Assembly: GCA_009767595.1 (NCBI GenBank)
Contig: VSDK01013179.1
Span: forward strand, 1-64,000
Length of the DNA: 64,000 nt
Reading direction: 5' to 3'
From: Symbiodinium kawagutii
Taxonomy: Eukaryota > Sar > Dinophyceae > Suessiales > Symbiodiniaceae
Positions 33,630 to 46,292 of this stretch are shown piece after piece. The number at the start of each line of letters is the position of its first letter. The first letter of the stretch is position 1. The translations under genes were made by a program, and so were the position numbers. A model generated the notes under the pieces. It made no database searches. It was not told where the DNA came from and saw nothing but the letters and a program-made list of their open reading frames with translations.

Positions 33630-33729
33630 NNNNNNNNNNNNNNNNNNNNNNNNNNNNNNNNNNNNNNNNNNNNNNNNNNNNNNNNNNNNNNNNNNNNNNN
33701 NNNNNNNNNNNNNNNNNNNNNNNNNNNNN
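33630..33729. other. Assembly gap of 100 N
   Basis: Exactly 100 N, a placeholder length. Both sides carry TGAACC (TTCTGAACC before, TGAACCGC after), so contig ends may overlap. Confidence 0.95.
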
Positions 33730-36700
33730 TGAACCGCTATCATCATTCAGATTTGAGCTACTGTAGCCTAAGATTTGAGCCATTAAGAGGATTGTTGCTC
33801 AACAACTGATGATGCTAACTGATGATGGCTGTAATCTAGTTGAGGATACCTCCACTTCGCAGCCATGAAGGAGCAATTCCTTGGATCTAGTGTTGATGGG
33901 GAAACAAATTTCGGAGACGCTTACAATCTTTGCAAACATGAAGCGTTGCATCGGGATGAACAAAATCAACATGTTAGCAAAGCCTCTTTCTGCAAGAGTC
34001 CTCCGAAATCCAACTTTGCTGATCTGAACAAATATAGAATTGGCATTGCAAATCAGTGTAAAAGACAACTAGTCTTGCAAAAATTCCACAGACATGGGAC
34101 TGGGAAAGCTTTTGCGAGTGGCTAATGCCTAACCCAAGCATTCCACTTCTTCTCCACGATGATATCCGCAGTTTCCGTCCGAGCATCTTGGTAGAGATGA
34201 CCCATATCTTTGTAGAAGGCTGGCACCTAGCAGTGGCCGTGCGGATTTTTCCAAACATGTGACATGTGGAACCAAAATCAACATGTGGTTAGATTACAAG
34301 GGCTATAAGCGGGCAATCACGCCAATGGTTGGTTTAGGACTACCTCCATCTGTGATGTCAGCAATCGCATCGTCGCATGGGTGGCAACGCGGGACCAAAC
34401 ACAGCTGGTCATTGTTGCTGGAAGCATTCGATCACATGTTAGCCCTGTCAGAGTCCTTGTGCTCAGCCAGGAAGAAACAACTGAAAATCGCACTCGGAGT
34501 TTGGAGTAAATAGTGATGTTTTAAATTGTGATTGACCCCTCTTGGCACAAAAGAATCAGGTTGGCGAACATGTCCATGGGTTGGAGCGAACATTCAGGCT
34601 TGCAATGAATCATGGAGGTTTGCATCCTGCTACCCGCTGAGTAACGTGGCATGGGTACTGATCACAAGCAATCTCCAGTTTTTGGCATCCCAACAGCCAC
34701 ACTAGCTCGGTCAAGGGTTCACCAGTTCACCAGGGGTTGAGGGTACCCGCAGTCATCTAGGCGTTTCCCTTGACAAAACCATTCAATTCCAATACCAGAG
34801 GAGAACAAATCTCCAGCTTCGAACTGTATCCCACTCTGCCATCATGCGATCGTGGCACTTGATTGTCAAAGGTCGAGGACTCTTCCACGATTCCACCCAA
34901 CAATTCGTTCCTGAGACTCAGGTAGTGAGGCGAGATAAGGAAGCCATAGATTTACTGGGTAAAACTCTGGGCGATACATGTCAATCTATTCTCAACTACG
35001 CATTTGTTTCAAACCTAAGCATAGCATGTAGAACAACATAATAGCGATAGAAAGGTTGTTCCTTTTTCCGCTTTCGTTTCATCCGCATGATTTTCTGTGG
35101 GCTCTTCATAGCATGAAAGCTTTGGTTTCCAGCCAACCATGTTTGAGGACATCAAGCAGATCCATCGTCATCCCAATCTGGACTGGGCCAACTCCCGAAA
35201 GAGGTATCCACCAGTGCTGCAAATGCGAATGTAGGCCATTCGCCTTGAGATCTGATTGGTAGTTAAAACCCCTCCGAAAGTTCAACCAGCATCAACCAGA
35301 TCCAGAGATTCCCAGCATGACACTGCACTTATCTGTCCCACGCGTCCCTAGTTGACAAAGTCCAACCTACAGAGGCGTTCACAGCTACTTCACCTGCAGC
35401 TTGGGAGTAGTCATCCCCGAGACGGTGGCTGTGGTACATGTTTGGCTGTTTCATTGTCGACCACCATAGTGAGATGTCAAAGTCCAATACTGTAGCTAGA
35501 GAGATCAAGCAACTAGTTCAACACCATTAGCCACCATTTAACCACCATGATACCACCATAAAACCACCATGTAGCCAACATAAAACCACCTTTTAACCAC
35601 CATCCATCATCAATTCCCTGTCATCGCAGTCGCCCCCCCCCACATCAAGGGTCAAGAAATGGGTGGTGAACCATGTCCTCAGGCGGCCTCTCACCCGACC
35701 ATCTTCACCTTGACTTCGCCACGCTTGGCACGGACATTTTCTGAGGAGCCAAATGGTGGCTTTACCTACGAAAAATGGCTACCTTGGGCTTCCAGGTTAG
35801 TTTATCACAGTGTAACACCGGTTCTTAATGGTTAATAGTTAATAGTCAGTAAATTGTATGTAATCTGGATTCACAAATGCGTAGAAAGCAATTACTAGAT
35901 ATGTAGTGATGATTAATGATGCTTAATGGGTCAGTTGTACAAGCAGCGCCTGCTGATGTCAGATTTGTGCCCACTCTCGGTGCTTTTCTCTGATGATTTG
36001 CGGACAGGTATACATGCTAATTTCTTCATTTTGCCTAGGAAGCAGCGTACCAACAAGAGCCGACTTTGGATGTCACAATATCACATGTTTACGTCGTGAA
36101 TGATGGCTATCTGGGTTGCAAGTCAGGCAAGGTGTATCAGGAACCACTACTAAACAGTACTGAGCATTGTGACCGTGACCGCTTGTCAATCAGCATTAGT
36201 CACCACGATCGTTAACCATTTGGGTTCTCAACAATACCACCGGATGAGCCATCTGGCGCAGCAGCACCGATATTCAAAGTGGATAGTAGGTCCACTAGAA
36301 AGCTGATTTAGTAGCAGCTGTTGTGAGCAGCAAATTATTGGTGATGATTTGATCAGATCAATGATCAGCTGCTGAATCATTTCTAACCTGCCATTTTCAA
36401 AAGCAACGAATGTACAGCTGGTTTGATCAATGAACTTAGCGACTGAGCTGACCAAACTAAGAGCAGTGAGAATCGCAGCCGGCATGTCTGGGGGGAGCCC
36501 TCAAAAGGGACACCCCCATGCGCACAATAAAAAGATTATGGTTGATCAACGCTGATCAGTTGATGGAAACATCTTGAAACCACCCAACAGTCGTAGGGAG
36601 ACTCAACCAGTGAAGCCTCAACCAGGTGAGAGTCACAAATTGATCCAGCCATCAGGACCGAGACCATAGACAGTGCCCAGCCACAGACTTCAATCTCTGC

Positions 36701-37424
36701 TCGTGCTTCACCTGCAGGAAGGATGGCAACTGCCAAAGGTTGGGTCAATCTACTGCAGTACATCGATGAATCGAACAGCTTCTTCGCTGCAGTCGCTCTC
36801 TGCATGTCTCGCGGCTCATGATGAACCGGTGGCAGGCTGTCCTTCAATCTTTGGTCATAGGTCATAATCAACTCATGAGTTTGCATAGATTCCAGGTAAC
36901 CATCGACATGTTTCTTCTACTACCACTTGGTTCGAACACTCCTGGTAACTCCTGGCCTCGCTCCCCCATTAGAAGGGTAGAGCGGGATACTCCTGGCCTC
37001 ACTCCCTCCCAAACAACAGTGTAACTCTCAAAACTGCGGATGCAAACTATTTACTGCGATACTTTTCCATGGCCAAGTTTCTGAAGCGTTGACTATCATC
37101 GACCATGGTCAACCACTATCAACATTATCCATCATCAACCAGTCTTATCTATGTTTAATCAAGTCTAGTCATCATTGACGCAAAATCAACCATGACTCAA
37201 TCATCTTTAGCCATTAGCCATGATTAATCATTCTAAATCAATCAACACGCGCCATCTTTAGCCATTGGTTAACGTATCATCAACCACCACTAACATCATA
37301 TGGATCTACCAACCCTTCGGTGAATCATTCATATCATTCATCATTCCAAATCAATCAACTAATCCCATCACCATGAACATCCAAGAACCACAACCCATCA
37401 ACTAACCATCACCAACAAACCCCG

Positions 37425-38301
37425 TCACGGGGAGATCTCAATCCCGGCCACGCCTATGTGGGGAATGTCGATGTCCGGGTTCCGTTTCACCACGGTGATC
37501 AAGGCTTCGTAGCTGCCCGCCTCCGAAGCAACGTTGCCGCCAGCGGCCTCGGTACACCAAGAGCTGGGGTGGCCTCGTGGGAGACCAGCGAGCCCCGTGG
37601 CAAGGTGCGATCTGAACGTGCTAAGAACCACAGAAATGGCGATCTGATGTGGGTGGTTGGTCAGATCTCTGGTTGTCAATGGATGGTTGGTCAGATCTGG
37701 TTGGTCAATGACTCACTGAACAAGCCAATCGAAATTTTTTGTGATTGCGACGTGCAAATCGTGGGGGTATCCATGATAGTCCGCTGAAACGTGTACAGCA
37801 ATGATGTAATATATTTCACTAGGCTGATAAACCAAGCAAGATCAACCAAGGATTTTGAACTGTAGCTATGATTCTATGATTGAGAAATGGCTGAAACTTC
37901 TAGTTACTAGTTTGCCAGCTCGCATTTGTAGTGTCCGACCAACGGAATGACTGTCTCTGACCAACACCAACACGAATAATGGAAGAAAGAAATGTTCCAT
38001 CATCTGGCATTGTTGACAGAGACTGATGAGATCAACTCCCAATAATTCCCCGTTTTGGACCGCTAGCTATTTCAGACCCTAGCATCCATCATCAAATCAC
38101 TTCAAATTCAACATAAAACTATTCTAGTATCCAATGGTCCTTATCTAAACCAAGGCTGTACTGGCAGCGAAGCAAGGCACCACCAGTACCACCATCGCCA
38201 TCAGGATGACTTGCCAGCATCTCTTTGCCACACCCAGGTGGTACGCAGCCAAAGGAAGAAGCAACCACGGTGAGAGGGAACGGCTCAGGGCACGGGAAAA
38301 C
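37425..38301 (-). CDS. Two 3' exons of a minus-strand gene of unknown function
   Basis: Exon 38301-38162 follows a CAG acceptor and ends before GTACAG. Exon 37563-37425 follows CCCCAG and ends with TGA. The first ends in phase 2 and the second starts with one base, so they join in frame. The first exon encodes VFPCPEPFPLTVVASSFGC and a Gly/Asp-rich stretch (HPDGDGGTGG). The second encodes EAAGGNVASEAGSYEAL and RNPDIDIPHIGVAGIE before the stop. The second segment is strongly protein-like, with balanced helix and strand residues. Upstream exons were not found. An alternative donor for the first exon (GTTTAG) would break the frame. Confidence 0.4.
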
Positions 38302-38353
38302 CTGAGGCCAGAGATGCCGAGTTGCAAAAATCATCAACTCTCACCCATATGAG

Positions 38354-38420
38354 TGTTTCTCAAGTTATAGGGAATCCCAAAGCTAAGGTTGGTTTCTGAC
38401 CCTATGACTTGAGAAACCCC
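38354..38420. repeat. MITE-like repeat, short copy
   Basis: GTTTCTCAAGTTATAGGGAA ... AAGGTTGGTTTCTGACCCTA ... GACTTGAGAAACCCC, the centre deleted. Confidence 0.55.
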
Positions 38421-38696
38421 ATACATACCCACAAATAACTATATACCCATGCATCTATGAAAGAAAGAAAGATCCCTTGAGCCTTGAACCTTCAAGTTTT
38501 CACCCAGTTTTACTCAAGCCATTGGATTAAACTGCAATTTGCGCCAATCGCAAGGGGACTTAACCGAACAAACATTTGGCACCGCAAACATCCAAGGCAA
38601 TCATCATGTATTCTCGACACATATCTTTGTGACGTGTTTCCAATGGAAAGGATGTGGTATACAATACCTATACGTGTGTATATATAAATATCTTTC

Positions 38697-38745
38697 TAAA
38701 TATATATATATATATGTAAATATATAAATATATATATATATATAG
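38697..38745. repeat. TA microsatellite
   Basis: ATATATATATAT interrupted by GTAAA/AAA. Similar tracts occur at 40001-40030 and 54137-54181. Confidence 0.85.
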
Positions 38746-39259
38746 ATTTGAACACTGACTATTACTCCCCTAGTATAGCCCGAATCAATAAATACAAAGT
38801 CATGTGGAAAGAATCTGGATTCCTATGTTCATAATATGTTGTAGGCAATTCTGACCTGGTGGGCAATGTTGCCCCGCCACAAACTGAATTATGATATGCT
38901 CGAGTTAGAAGCCCAAGCCATCATCTCCACGTTTTGATCATTGGGATTAGTATTCAATGGTTGGTTCAAAATTCATCAACCATCATTAGTATTAACCATG
39001 AACGATTTTCAACCATGCATCAACCATCAACCATTATTAGTATTGAACCATCAACCATGTTGATTATATAACCATTTCGATTAATTAACTTTTTTCAACC
39101 ATTAACTATGTCGATTAGTATATCTAATGATTTATTAATGATTGATACTAGTATCATTGATACTACTAAATCACCATTGAGCACCATGAAATACTAATGA
39201 TGGTTGATTCATGGTTCGTTCATGGTTGATGACTGGTCAAAGCCATCTGCAGCGACTTC

Positions 39260-39997
39260 TTAGAGCAACTCCCAGGTGGATCTCGTCACATCGGCTCGGT
39301 AGATGCTGCGCCATTCGCAGCCCGGGATGATGCAGTCGCTGTCGTGATCGTAGGCGAAGAGGACGCTACCGGCAGACGAATTGACCTGCAAGTTTGCCGT
39401 TTTTCTTAGAGATTGTTTAAATCAATTGTAGAGATTATGATGCTTTTGGTTTAAAGATTAAAGAGTTATGTTTTGGAGAACGTATCAATTTGTTGAAGAC
39501 TATAATGTAAAGAACGGCATCGTTTTGCGATTGAAGACAGAGCAACTTGGGGTCCATGTCGTTCCTGATATGTTCGAACCCGTTGCTTCATAACTTGCAT
39601 TGATCATTGCATTGCCTCTTCCGGTGGAAATAATGGTCCATATCCAACAACAATGATGGTTGGTGGTTTCAACCAAGCAACCCTTGGTTAATATTGTTGG
39701 GGAAAATTAGAAGCCTTTCACCCACAATAGCCAATAATAACGATCAAAAATACCCAAGGGTTGCTGTTGTTGGTTCTTATTGGTGAAAGCGACCATCAAC
39801 AGCAAGAGCTTTCACCCACAATCAGATCTTTCCTGCACCTGTGCCCACCTTTTGGAGTTAGCACCCTGCGCGCCTCATCTGAGAGGATCAACAAGTGTCC
39901 GCCGAACCACCAGGGCGATACATTGCCTGCAATCCATCATGGTGCATTGCTGATTAATCATTGTCGACAATGTGTATGTAAATCAATATAAACATAT

Positions 39998-40028
<31 letters not shown>

Positions 40029-40435
40029 TACACAAATTCATAATTTACCATGATTAAAAACAGTAACAGTAGTAATCATGGTTGCAATCATGTGTAATAA
40101 TGGTAATCATAGTAATAATGGTATGTTTATGTATGTTAAATTGATCATGAACAATGATCATGGTTCATCATGGTTGAAAATGGTGAACCTACTCAATTCA
40201 TTTTGGTAAATGTCGCACATTCAGCGGATTGGTTGGTGACCACCGCACAAATGCTTTGTCATGCTTTGTCACATTAACCTACATTGACATGATCATCAGC
40301 GTTGTGGTACGTAGGCACTCCAGCGTTGTGCATCTGATTGCTGCCCATGCCTGAGATGAGGTAGATCCCGGGCACCAGCGAGGTTGCACCCGAGAGTCCA
40401 GAGATCGCAATTAGCAATCGGACCGACCATGCCAT
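39260..40435 (-). CDS. Three-exon gene for a 114-aa secreted-type protein, function unknown
   Basis: Exons on the minus strand are 40435-40279, 39926-39865 and 39385-39260. The introns are 352 bp (GTTAAT...CAG) and 479 bp (GTGCTA...CAG). Phases agree (1, then 0) and the joined frame has 115 codons including TAA. Exon 1 starts MAWSVRLLIAISGLSG, a plausible signal peptide, followed by YLISGMGSNQMHN. Exon 2 encodes SPWWFGGHLLILSD. Exon 3 encodes GSVLFAYDHDSD and CIIPGCEWRS before the stop. Two cysteines in exon 3 could pair. No family is recognised. The model rests on splice sites, phase and protein-like composition, not on transcripts. Exon 1 follows directly after repeat-rich DNA, so an upstream leader exon is possible. 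Confidence 0.5.
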
Positions 40436-40672
40436 GGCGAAGCGGTGGGCGACTCCATGGGAAACATGTGGAATTTACGGGAGATAGTGGCTGCTTGATG
40501 GTTGAGAATGGTTGATAGTGGTTGATAAAAGTTGATCTTTTAGTGATCGTTAATAATGGTTTGTAGTAGTTGACAACGGGTGACAATGATCACCCAGGGT
40601 GAACAAGGGCATGGCTTTGAGTGATATTACGCATGTACCTGGAGATGCTTTCACTGAGTGAGGCTCGACCCT

Positions 40673-41002
40673 TTAAGCTTCGAATTCCCGTGCCATCTTC
40701 TGACCCAAAATCTGTCGACCAAGAGGCATGGCTGAGGCTTTGAAAAACTTGGTGGATAACTTGGATAACTGGTCTCCAGCCCCGGGTTGTTGCAGCTTGA
40801 GGTCTTTGTCAACGAGTTTGCCCGGCTTGGAAATCTCCGGGTGTTGGCGCAAGGGTGGTGCTTCATGGTCATGTTTCCTGTGATGTCGCAGTGACATCAG
40901 GTCTTTACAGATTGGATAAGCTCTGGTGATACCAAACTTGTGAGCAGCAAGATTTGAGCCAAATTGCCCGAGACGTCTACTGGTCGAAGTTTGGTACCAC
41001 AT
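40673..41002 (-). CDS. Possible coding exon or small ORF (109 aa), unknown
   Basis: This minus-strand frame ends TAA. Its C-terminal half is protein-like and basic (KPGKLVDKDLKLQQPG; KASAMPLGRQILGQKM). It lies about 240 bases upstream of the 114-aa secreted-protein gene on the same strand. There is no recognised domain, and it could be the terminal exon of another gene. Confidence 0.25.
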   Translation of the reverse strand: MWYQTSTSRRLGQFGSNLAAHKFGITRAYPICKDLMSLRHHRKHDHEAPPLRQHPEISKPGKLVDKDLKLQQPGAGDQLSKLSTKFFKASAMPLGRQILGQKMAREFEA

Positions 41003-42255
41003 GTCCTCTAAATCAAATCAAAACCGGGGCTTCTCCCAACATGACCCGCCCACAAACTCACTGCCTATAGCTTTGGATGGTTTGGGGTAAACAGTCTACG
41101 GATACACTGATCCAATACCATGTCTAAACGGCAAGCATCTACCATCAACTAGTAATCAAAATTGATCGCATTGAAAGATGATTCAAATTTGCTTGACGCA
41201 CTGACAATGCATTAACGAGTGTGCCTACTATTCGTGGGTCAAGGTGAAATCAATGGAGATTAATGGCAATTTAGAAACATTGATATGCAAATTATTTGAT
41301 GAAACAAGAGTCGATTGATGGATTTTGTGTATGAGGAATGTAGGTTATATGTAACTGGGAGATATAATCTACATTAACTCACACACACACAAAATCCATC
41401 AGAATCCGTCAAAAACCAATCTGACATCTTGGTCCAAACTCCAACAGCGTAGCTTTTCTGTTCCCCTCCAGTGATGCTGTGGGGATGATCGGATGATGGT
41501 TCAAGCTTTTAGTCCCACGAGTCCTTGATAAGCATGCAACTTCTCTGAATCAAATAGCTTCATATGAAGCACTACTACACTAGAATAGCTTCATTGAACC
41601 AAGAAAATGATTTGATATAATTCATATATTGATTCAATACTGCATCTTTTACAGGAATCATGACCGGTTGTCAAGCACTATCATGGGAAGAAAAATACTA
41701 CAATAGTTGATCATCCTACGAATCATGACATTGAAATCCCACTGCCCACCCCCAATAAGTTCTCATTCATCAGCCCCTTTTCAATCTCAGAACCCCCCAA
41801 TCTTTACGGCAGGTCCGCTGGGGGCAACATGCAGTGGAATCCTGCATGTTCCTTCACGACGTGTTTGTTGTTTCTTTTTTTGTGGTCCTACAAGGTGGGC
41901 CCCTTTAGTTAGCTAACTTGAGTTATAACTAGGGTAAGCACCAGTTATGGTAGATATAACTATACTCAAATGGCTTACTAGTCAACTTATAGCACAGTAC
42001 AATGTCTTGTGATGTCTTGTGCTTCTTTGTGTGCAACGACCACGGTTGCCAAGGATCATCAACCTTGATGAATGATTTACCAGCAAATACACCATAAATC
42101 AAAAAACACAACTAACCAATAATTCAATAATTCAATCTAATTCATCCAATGATTACTGATAATTCAACTGATGATTCATCGGACAATTCAACCAACCATG
42201 GCTATAATTCATCCAGTGATTCATCTGTATAGTAGCCATGTTCCACCTGACTGGC
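41003..42255. other. No gene seen
   Basis: AT-rich, short ORFs only, with short ATTCATCCAATGATT-type repeats at 42115-42230. Confidence 0.4.
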
Positions 42256-42259
42256 TGAG

Positions 42260-42371
42260 GCTGACATCGCTCCTGTAGCGCAGCCAAAAGTGGCGGAGCC
42301 GGCGGAGCTGCCATGGCGCCCAGTCATGGCGTCATCGCAACAAATCGATGCGCTCAGACATGGCGCTAGAG
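42260..42371 (+). CDS. Candidate internal exon, plus strand
   Basis: Bounded by GCTGAG| and CTAGAG|GTGATC. 37 codons plus one base read ADIAPVAQPKVAEPAELPW, then RPVMASSQQIDALRHGAR. Surrounding DNA is TGGTTGATG low-complexity sequence. Function is unknown. Confidence 0.3.
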
Positions 42372-42420
42372 GTGATCAGGGTTCATCAATGGGGTTGGTT
42401 GGTGATGGTTGATCATAGTA

Positions 42421-42490
42421 GGTTGATGATGGTTAATGATGGTTGGTGATGGTTGGTGATGGTTGGTGATGGTTGGTGATGGTTGATGAT
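42421..42490 (+). repeat. 10-bp minisatellite GGTTGGTGAT
   Basis: Seven head-to-tail 10-bp units, four of them exact, inside a wider TGGTTGATGATGG block (42380-42680). Confidence 0.85.
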
Positions 42491-43497
42491 AGTTGATCAT
42501 AGCACTAGTAGGTTGATGATAAGTTGATCAAAGTAGCTTACTATCAGGGTTGATGGCTGAAGCTTGAATAATGCCATGATAGTAGGTTGATCACGGTAGA
42601 TAAATGGTTGATGATGGTTAATGGCTGATCATGGCTTAGCAGTGGTTGTAACAGGGCTGATAGTAGGGTTATTCATGCTGTATAGTAGGTTTCACTCACC
42701 AGCACTCACAAACCGTTCATCGGATTGCTAAACCACCCATCCCAAAAGTATGCAACCATCGACTACCACTCTAGCCGTTTGAAATCACCCACATGTGGTT
42801 TCATGTTTCAAGCTATTCACTTGCTGGTGCTTGACGACAGAAATGGATCACTTCAGCGTTTCGATTCCCCAGAGCTGAGCCGAAGCCAATGGGCAAAAAC
42901 ATTGGGGCAAAAACCAAAAGCGATCTCAGCGGTGATGCATTCACTGGGTTAGTTCATGGTAATTCCCAGGAAATTCTGCATCAAATCCTTGGTTGGTGAG
43001 AACTGGGGTTTCCTGTAGAATTTTCCGTTCCCTAATCTGGTGAGACATCTGCGGTGTCAAATGGGCCAAAGAACTTTAGGGATTCCATCAAGAATTCATC
43101 ATTCTTGGGGGTCCGACACCTCTTGGCCCAAATCTTGCCTTCTGAGAATCTGAGAAGCCTTCACCATACCCACTTATATGTGGGTTCCAGATGAACAAAG
43201 ATCTCTCAATCCCTCCCCGAAAATTCCATCTGGTTGACGGTGGAAACACCCCTCTCTGACAAATGTTGGTGAATCAACCAACCATCCCTGAATATTGGGG
43301 GGCACCAAAAATGCCGAAAGCCAGCAACCAGCAGTTGTTGAACCATATGTTTGTTGCTTATGATCCCCTATTCTAAGAATGACATTGCTATGATCAAGAC
43401 GCTGCTTCATACGCTGGGTAGTTGAGGAACCCCCTTCCCAGAGAGCGCCTTCTTAAAAAAATTCAATTAAAAAAACATGTTTCAATAAGGCCCATCC

Positions 43498-43528
43498 ATT
43501 TCAATAAGAATGGCTGTCTTATTGAAAT
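43498..43528. repeat. Hairpin with 12-bp perfect arms
   Basis: ATTTCAATAAGA and its exact complement TCTTATTGAAAT separated by seven bases. The arm sequence is the core of the adjacent minisatellite. Confidence 0.75.
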
Positions 43529-43570
43529 TTTGTGGTGACCTATTTCAAGGTTCATTTCAATAATTTCACA

Positions 43571-43699
43571 TCTGTTTCAATAAGCTTTTCAAAGCCTGTT
43601 TCAATAAGGTTTTGAAGCCTGTTTCAATAAGGCTCAAAGCCTGTTTCAATAAGGCTCACAGCCTGTTTCAATAAGGTTCAAAACCCTGTTTCAATAAGA
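43571..43699 (+). repeat. ~22-24-bp minisatellite with TTTCAATAAG core
   Basis: Six units of CCTGTTTCAATAAGGCTCAA type with small length variation. Diverged copies extend back to about 43480. Confidence 0.8.
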
Positions 43700-44257
43700 T
43701 TTTATTGAGTAAGTAAGACAATGCTTTGGCAACAAACATAAAACCCCTTCATCTTGCATGGGTACCCCTTGCCAAATTGTCAGCAATCATGTGCATTTTG
43801 GCCCTGGCCCTAGCTGTTTTTCTTTATTCCTTGATGTTTTTGTGTCTGTGTGTCCTGCATCTTTGTGCAGGAATGCACATCTTCGAAGATGGCCAGAGTT
43901 GGATCTTCCTGCCGAGCTTTCGACCGATACAATCGGTTTGCTTCGGTCAGAGCTGATCTTGCCATCTGCGTGACTAAACGAGCATGGCGCACCAAGGAGG
44001 CATTGTAGCAGCTGAAGTTGCCACGGGTCTTCACAGCCACAGTGACCTCAAGTTTACTCAGCTTGGCTGTGGGTTTCTTTGAGCTCACAAAACCATACGA
44101 AACCCATAACAATATCCACGGGTTTTGTTGACAGGTCCTGAGAGGTCATGAGAACCCCCCGTAGTTTGGATTTTCTGAGCTAAAACCCTAGGTTTTTGCT
44201 GCGGCTTCGCCAGGATGTCATGGACAACTTTGGTGGGCTCCTGGGTCGAGCACAGGC

Positions 44258-44449
44258 TTGATCCAGACTTCGCAACGCCGCAAATCCGGATTGAATTCGA
44301 TGCCTTTGCAAGACAACCTGGCGACGTGCTGGCAATGCATTGAGAAATCTGCTGCATTGAAAGATCAAATTCTGGACGCAGAGAGGAAAGGCCAATTGAA
44401 AGGAAATCCGATGCAAATGCAGAAAGTTAGACAACTACAAAGACAGTAG
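44258..44449 (+). other. Possible terminal exon
   Basis: The plus frame after CGAGCACAG reads SMPLQDNLATCWQCIEKSA, then ALKDQILDAERKGQLKG, and ends with TAG. It is helix-like and protein-like in composition. No partner exon was found. Confidence 0.2.
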
Positions 44450-45783
44450 ACACCGGACATGGGAATACTGAGGTGAGTTGATCACAGACATGAATCTCCA
44501 TGGCTCTTCCACGCACACACGCACACAGAAACACATAGTGTTGAAGTCTGTTCACAGTGACAGCCCGGAGGACCGCCATAGAGTTGCGGATAAAATGATT
44601 TCTTCTAGATTCCAGAGTGTGCGGTTTGGCGCAGTCCAATAACCGGCAGACCATCGAAAATATTGAAATCATTGAGCAAAAAAAATGCGAAGATGTGAGC
44701 GCACCTTTCTCTGCAATGATCCTTGCACGTCTCAAGTGCATCCACGGGCCAAAATGCCACATAGTTGGACTCGGCGTTGTCACCTCGGTGACTCTATATA
44801 CCACACAGCCACGATCCACTGATGCTCAAGTTCCATCAAGTTCCTAAGTGCCCAAACGCCAGCTGCTACCGCGACAGGCACGATTGACTCCGGATCCAAA
44901 AGGCGTAAAGGTCAACTTGGCCTTGACCGAAACAAAACACACTGGTTTCCATCCAGCAAAGTGTTCATTGGTTTTGGGCATGGCAAAGTCAACGGGAATT
45001 CTTAGTGAAGGAGTTGCACAAATGCATGTGAAGTTACATTTGATAGCTGAACTGTTCAAATATCAACGAACTCAAACCGCACACCCAAAGCACTCCTTGC
45101 GAATGCCGCCAGCATGAGGTGCCATTAAACACTTGCCAAAGCCATTCCTGACATGTTCCAAGTTAGTGGAGTTAGTTGTGATCGGTAAGGTTCGTTGTCC
45201 ACAGCAAAATACAACAAACCATTCAGAGCATATACAGTTCACCCAACAACAAAAAATCTGCACTTCTTCCAAGGGTTGCAATCAACACCACCATTCCAGT
45301 GTTGAACTGACTCACCTTGAATGGTGTTTGTTATGTCTTGGAGCCTACCAGAGCTGTCGCATGCAATCGTTGAATCTTGAGCAAGCACAGGAGCAACTCT
45401 GCCCTTGACAAATCGCCAGGAAGACTTCAGCTGATTGGAGGTCTCGTCATAAAACCATTTCTGCGGCGAGTCCAAACTTCAAGCTATGGAACAGAATCTC
45501 AAGATTTGGGGTGCGGTATGTGTGTCAAAATCTGTCAAAAATCAATGGTAAAAATCTCAGTGGACCACAACAATCTGCGCTTTGAGGCGAAATTTCATCA
45601 GTTTGACCTACAAATCCCCACAGAATCTACTGCCGTATGAAAACATGTTCCTTAGTTGAGGAGGGACATGAACCATCGACATCCGATACCTCCATGATCG
45701 TCCGCGGCCTGTGCCATGTCATCCTGACAGCCACGAAGTTCCAGGCGACTCCTGGAGTAGCTGCTGTTTCACCAGGGCTGAGT
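44450..45783. other. No supported gene
   Basis: Several short ORFs on both strands. A plus frame at 45689-45785 (IVRGLCHVILTATKFQAT) is mildly protein-like but isolated. Confidence 0.35.
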
Positions 45784-45979
45784 TAAAATTTCTGCAGGTG
45801 CAAGAAAAAAATTGAACAGCCAGCACTTTCCCCAAAAATTGCCACCCATCATATCCCATCATATGACATCATAACCAGAATTTGAGAGATAAAATTTCTG
45901 CAGGTGCAAGAAAAAAATTGAACAGCCAGCACTTTCCCCAAAAATTGCCACCCATCATATCCCATCATATGACATCATA
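45784..45979 (+). repeat. Direct duplication of 90 bp
   Basis: 45784-45873 and 45890-45979 appear identical (TAAAATTTCTGCAGGTGCAA ... CATATGACATCATA) and are separated by 16 bases. Confidence 0.85.
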
Positions 45980-46100
45980 TGATGGCCCCCCCCATCATAT
46001 GATGGGCAAAATCCATCATATGATGGGAAAAACCCATCATATGATGGGGGGGGGGCCATCATATGATGGGGGGGCCATCATATGATGTCATATGATGGGT
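45960..46100. repeat. Array of the palindrome CATCATATGATG
   Basis: Six or more copies of the 12-bp perfect palindrome, spaced by C-runs, G-runs or AAAA. Several form longer palindromes (CCCATCATATGATGGG). Confidence 0.85.
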
Positions 46101-46292
46101 GCCTATTTCCATGGTACCATGTTGTCATATGTGTGTTTTTGTGTGGCCCCATGGCCCCAAGAGAAAAACAATCATATTTCAAGGCTGCATTGACATTTTT
46201 TCTTCAGGCCCAGAGTCCATTTTGTTTCCTGTACACAAGGCTTTGCCTGGGACTTAGGTCGCAGGTTGCCATCCTAGGTCAAGATTTGGGTT

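Larger units (their letters stand above)
29607..37420. other. Long stretch without a supported gene
   Basis: Contains MITE-like copies (30298-30533, 32115-32217 and partial ones at 29672-29702 and 31950-31998), the N gap and many short ORFs. Minus-strand frames at 36228-36485 and 36536-36886 are mildly protein-like (e.g. PAAILTALSLVSSVAKF; LTQPLAVAILPAGEARAE) but have no splice context I can defend. Confidence 0.35.

Noticed and set aside
33585-33809. ORFs spanning the gap
   Set aside because: Most codons are N.
35750-35795. Possible reverse spliced-leader sequence (GAGCCAAATGGTGGCTTTAC)
   Set aside because: Only a loose match to the dinoflagellate spliced leader with indels. No donor or snRNA-like context.
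43571-43699. CRISPR-like array of direct repeats
   Set aside because: Units are contiguous 22-24-bp tandem repeats without unique spacers, in a eukaryotic context.
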